Source: Lacticaseibacillus daqingensis (GTDB lineage Bacteria; Bacillota; Bacilli; Lactobacillales; Lactobacillaceae). From it: 64,000 bases of DNA. This document shows positions 62,558 to 64,000 of this stretch, in pieces. The notes beneath the pieces were generated by a model. That model was given only the letters and a program-made list of their open reading frames with translations, made no database searches and was not told where the DNA came from. The position numbers and the translations under genes were made by a program. The stretch is taken from positions 1 to 64,000 of the forward strand of contig NZ_RHOH01000006.1 in the NCBI RefSeq assembly GCF_003946115.1, written 5' to 3'. How positions within the stretch are numbered: the first letter of the stretch is position 1; each line of letters starts with the position of its first letter.

Positions 62558-64000
62558 TTAGCAGCGGCTGAGACGTTGGGCGTTGTTGCCGTCGCTTAGA
62601 ATCTGAATCAGGTACTGATAGAGTTTGCGAAACATATCGCCGTCAGCGCGTTGAATCGCAATGACCAGTACAATTTTGACAACCTGTTCGTCCCATCGAA
62701 GACCGCTTGGACAGAGCATTACGGCAACACTAGTTTTGACGGCGTCCATGTTTAGCGAGTGTGGAATGGCAATATTAGGAAAACCAGTACTCGATGCGGC
62801 GTCACGATCGAGGATACTCTGTAAAAAGCTGGGCTGAACGTTGCCAACTTTGACCATCGCCTGAGCCATCTGCGTCATGGCCACATGCTTGTTGGTAATG
62901 ATGCCCGTTGGAGGCCAAAAAAGTTCAGGACTGAAGAGGTGATCAAACTTGTCTCGGAAGATTGCGCGGGCTTCACGATTCTTGATGATTTCGATAGCGT
63001 CTGAAATATCGGTTTGTGTACCTGCTAGTCCCAGTAGTGGAATCTCAACGGTGAGTGTCTGAGTCGTTAGCTGGTGGGGAAGGGGAACGGTGGTCAAAAG
63101 TAGGTCGTATTTGTATTGCGACAATCCGGTTGTGTCGGGTAATGTTGCGATCAATGTCAGGTCTTCTCCGAAACGCTGCTGAAGCTGTCGGATTAAGCGT
63201 GTGCCGAGGTGAAGGTATTCGGGGCAAATCAGAACCGTACGAACTTTCTCAGCATCTACGCGTTGGCGGGCCATCTCACCGCCGATGTGAAGTGCAATGT
63301 ATGCAGCCTCATCGCGATTAACTTTAAGCTCGAATCGCTTTTCAAAGGCAATGACAGTGAACACTGCCATATCGAAGATAATAGGGTAAGAAACGCGCAC
63401 AATTGGACTGACGGAGTTAATAGTTTGCTGGTGATGCAAGAGCCGAGTATGTAGGCCCTGAAAGTGAATAGCAAGCAGTTTGACAAACGTTGGGTTGGAA
63501 AGATCGATGTAGTACTGCTGGCTAAGCTCGTCAATGATTTGTCGGGTGAAGTCGAGTATCGATGGATCAATTTCACTGTCATCTGCTTCGCCAGAGAATG
63601 GGTTGGCAAAGTTTACGTTGGCTTTCAGGAGCAAGTAGATATTACTGCGCTCATCTGTAGTTAATTCAACTTTGAACGTTGCGCTAATTGCATCTGCTAG
63701 TTCGAGTGCCGCCCGGTGCACCTTGCCAAGTGGGGTCTTGATCGGTGGAAGCAAATCCTGGAGGTAGTTTTTATTTTGAATGCGGATAATGGCAATCGCG
63801 AGATGAAGAACGAGATTCAGACGGGCGAAATCGTTCACATAGAAGTCGTAGTTTTCTACAGTTTGTTGAACGAGCTGATGGAGCGTTGTTATTGAGATGG
63901 TTGGGAAAAGGACTTCAAATTCGCTGAGATCAAAAAAACTCTTGTCGTTATCTTCAAAAAGCGTGTATTTGCCTAAGCGACGAAGTTCCTTTTCGCTCGC
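62558..64000 (-). CDS. PRD-containing transcriptional activator with PTS domains (LicR/MtlR type), N-terminus cut
   Basis: 481 codons, open to the window end, so the N-terminal HTH domains are missing. Order: PRD1 (LVLHLAIAIIRIQNKNYL), PRD2 (YPIIFDMAVFTVIAFEKRF...ELKVNRDEAAYIALHIGGEM), a IIB-like domain (VLICPEYLHLG, Cys) and a C-terminal IIA-like domain (PNIAIPHSLNMDAVKTSVAV, His). Phosphorylation by the PTS sets its activity. It most likely activates the adjacent PTS/GH1 operon. Confidence 0.92.
   Translation of the reverse strand, partial: ASEKELRRLGKYTLFEDNDKSFFDLSEFEVLFPTISITTLHQLVQQTVENYDFYVNDFARLNLVLHLAIAIIRIQNKNYLQDLLPPIKTPLGKVHRAALELADAISATFKVELTTDERSNIYLLLKANVNFANPFSGEADDSEIDPSILDFTRQIIDELSQQYYIDLSNPTFVKLLAIHFQGLHTRLLHHQQTINSVSPIVRVSYPIIFDMAVFTVIAFEKRFELKVNRDEAAYIALHIGGEMARQRVDAEKVRTVLICPEYLHLGTRLIRQLQQRFGEDLTLIATLPDTTGLSQYKYDLLLTTVPLPHQLTTQTLTVEIPLLGLAGTQTDISDAIEIIKNREARAIFRDKFDHLFSPELFWPPTGIITNKHVAMTQMAQAMVKVGNVQPSFLQSILDRDAASSTGFPNIAIPHSLNMDAVKTSVAVMLCPSGLRWDEQVVKIVLVIAIQRADGDMFRKLYQYLIQILSDGNNAQRLSRC

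Overview
The window reads as a chromosomal segment of a GC-rich member of the Lactobacillaceae. The evidence is a block whose order is typical of this family (radA, a PIN/TRAM membrane protein, gltX, cysS, mrnC, rlmB, yacP, a SigH-type sigma gene, rpmG, secE, nusG, rplK, rplA), a Gls24/Asp23 stress operon, pepC, DUF2187 and CsbD proteins, strong AGGAGG ribosome binding sites and frequent TTG/GTG starts. No rRNA, tRNA, CRISPR array, transposase or integrase was found. The species cannot be named from this sequence alone.

Layout. 1-7 kb: the 5' part of a secreted thioester-domain-like surface protein, two divergent membrane-tethered XRE regulators, a DUF805 protein, an S66 carboxypeptidase, a flavin-reductase/ArsR pair and several small unknown genes. 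7-10 kb: a Gls24-type envelope stress operon (GlsB-like, AmaP, DUF2273, two Asp23 proteins). 10-18 kb: a GshA-like ligase, a beta-lactamase-fold protein, T-box-controlled proBA, two DUF2187 proteins, CsbD, a degenerate homoserine-kinase-like protein, gpmA and pepC. 18-31 kb: dut, radA, PIN/TRAM, gltX, an APC permease, recQ, cysS, mrnC, rlmB, yacP. 31-36.6 kb, minus strand: a tightly coupled five-gene cassette joining an SsuABC-like ABC transporter to an AMP-forming ligase and a membrane acyltransferase. 38-47 kb: a flavin-based extracellular electron transfer locus (dmkB, eetB, eetA, ndh2, pplA, fmnB and two tandem UbiA prenyltransferases) lying between sigH and rpmG-secE-nusG. 48-51 kb: an MFS exporter between nusG and rplK-rplA. 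51.7-55.2 kb: an OpuC-type compatible-solute ABC operon. 55.4-58.7 kb: a TPP-riboswitch-controlled thiXYZ-type operon ending in a TatD-family hydrolase. 59-64 kb: an AT-richer cellobiose-type PTS/GH1 operon with its PRD regulator, cut by the window end.

Structure not explained by genes: at least five copies of a 113-114 bp long-hairpin element with GAGC...GCTC ends (20934-21171 twice in tandem, 22783-22895, 40177-40289, 50986-51099). The copies differ in sequence but keep their base pairing, including exchanged pairs. One copy runs into a tandem array of 145 bp units inside the electron-transfer locus. Next to another copy is a candidate type I toxin-antitoxin locus: a 52-codon hydrophobic peptide gene on the minus strand faced by a promoter and terminator for an overlapping antisense RNA.
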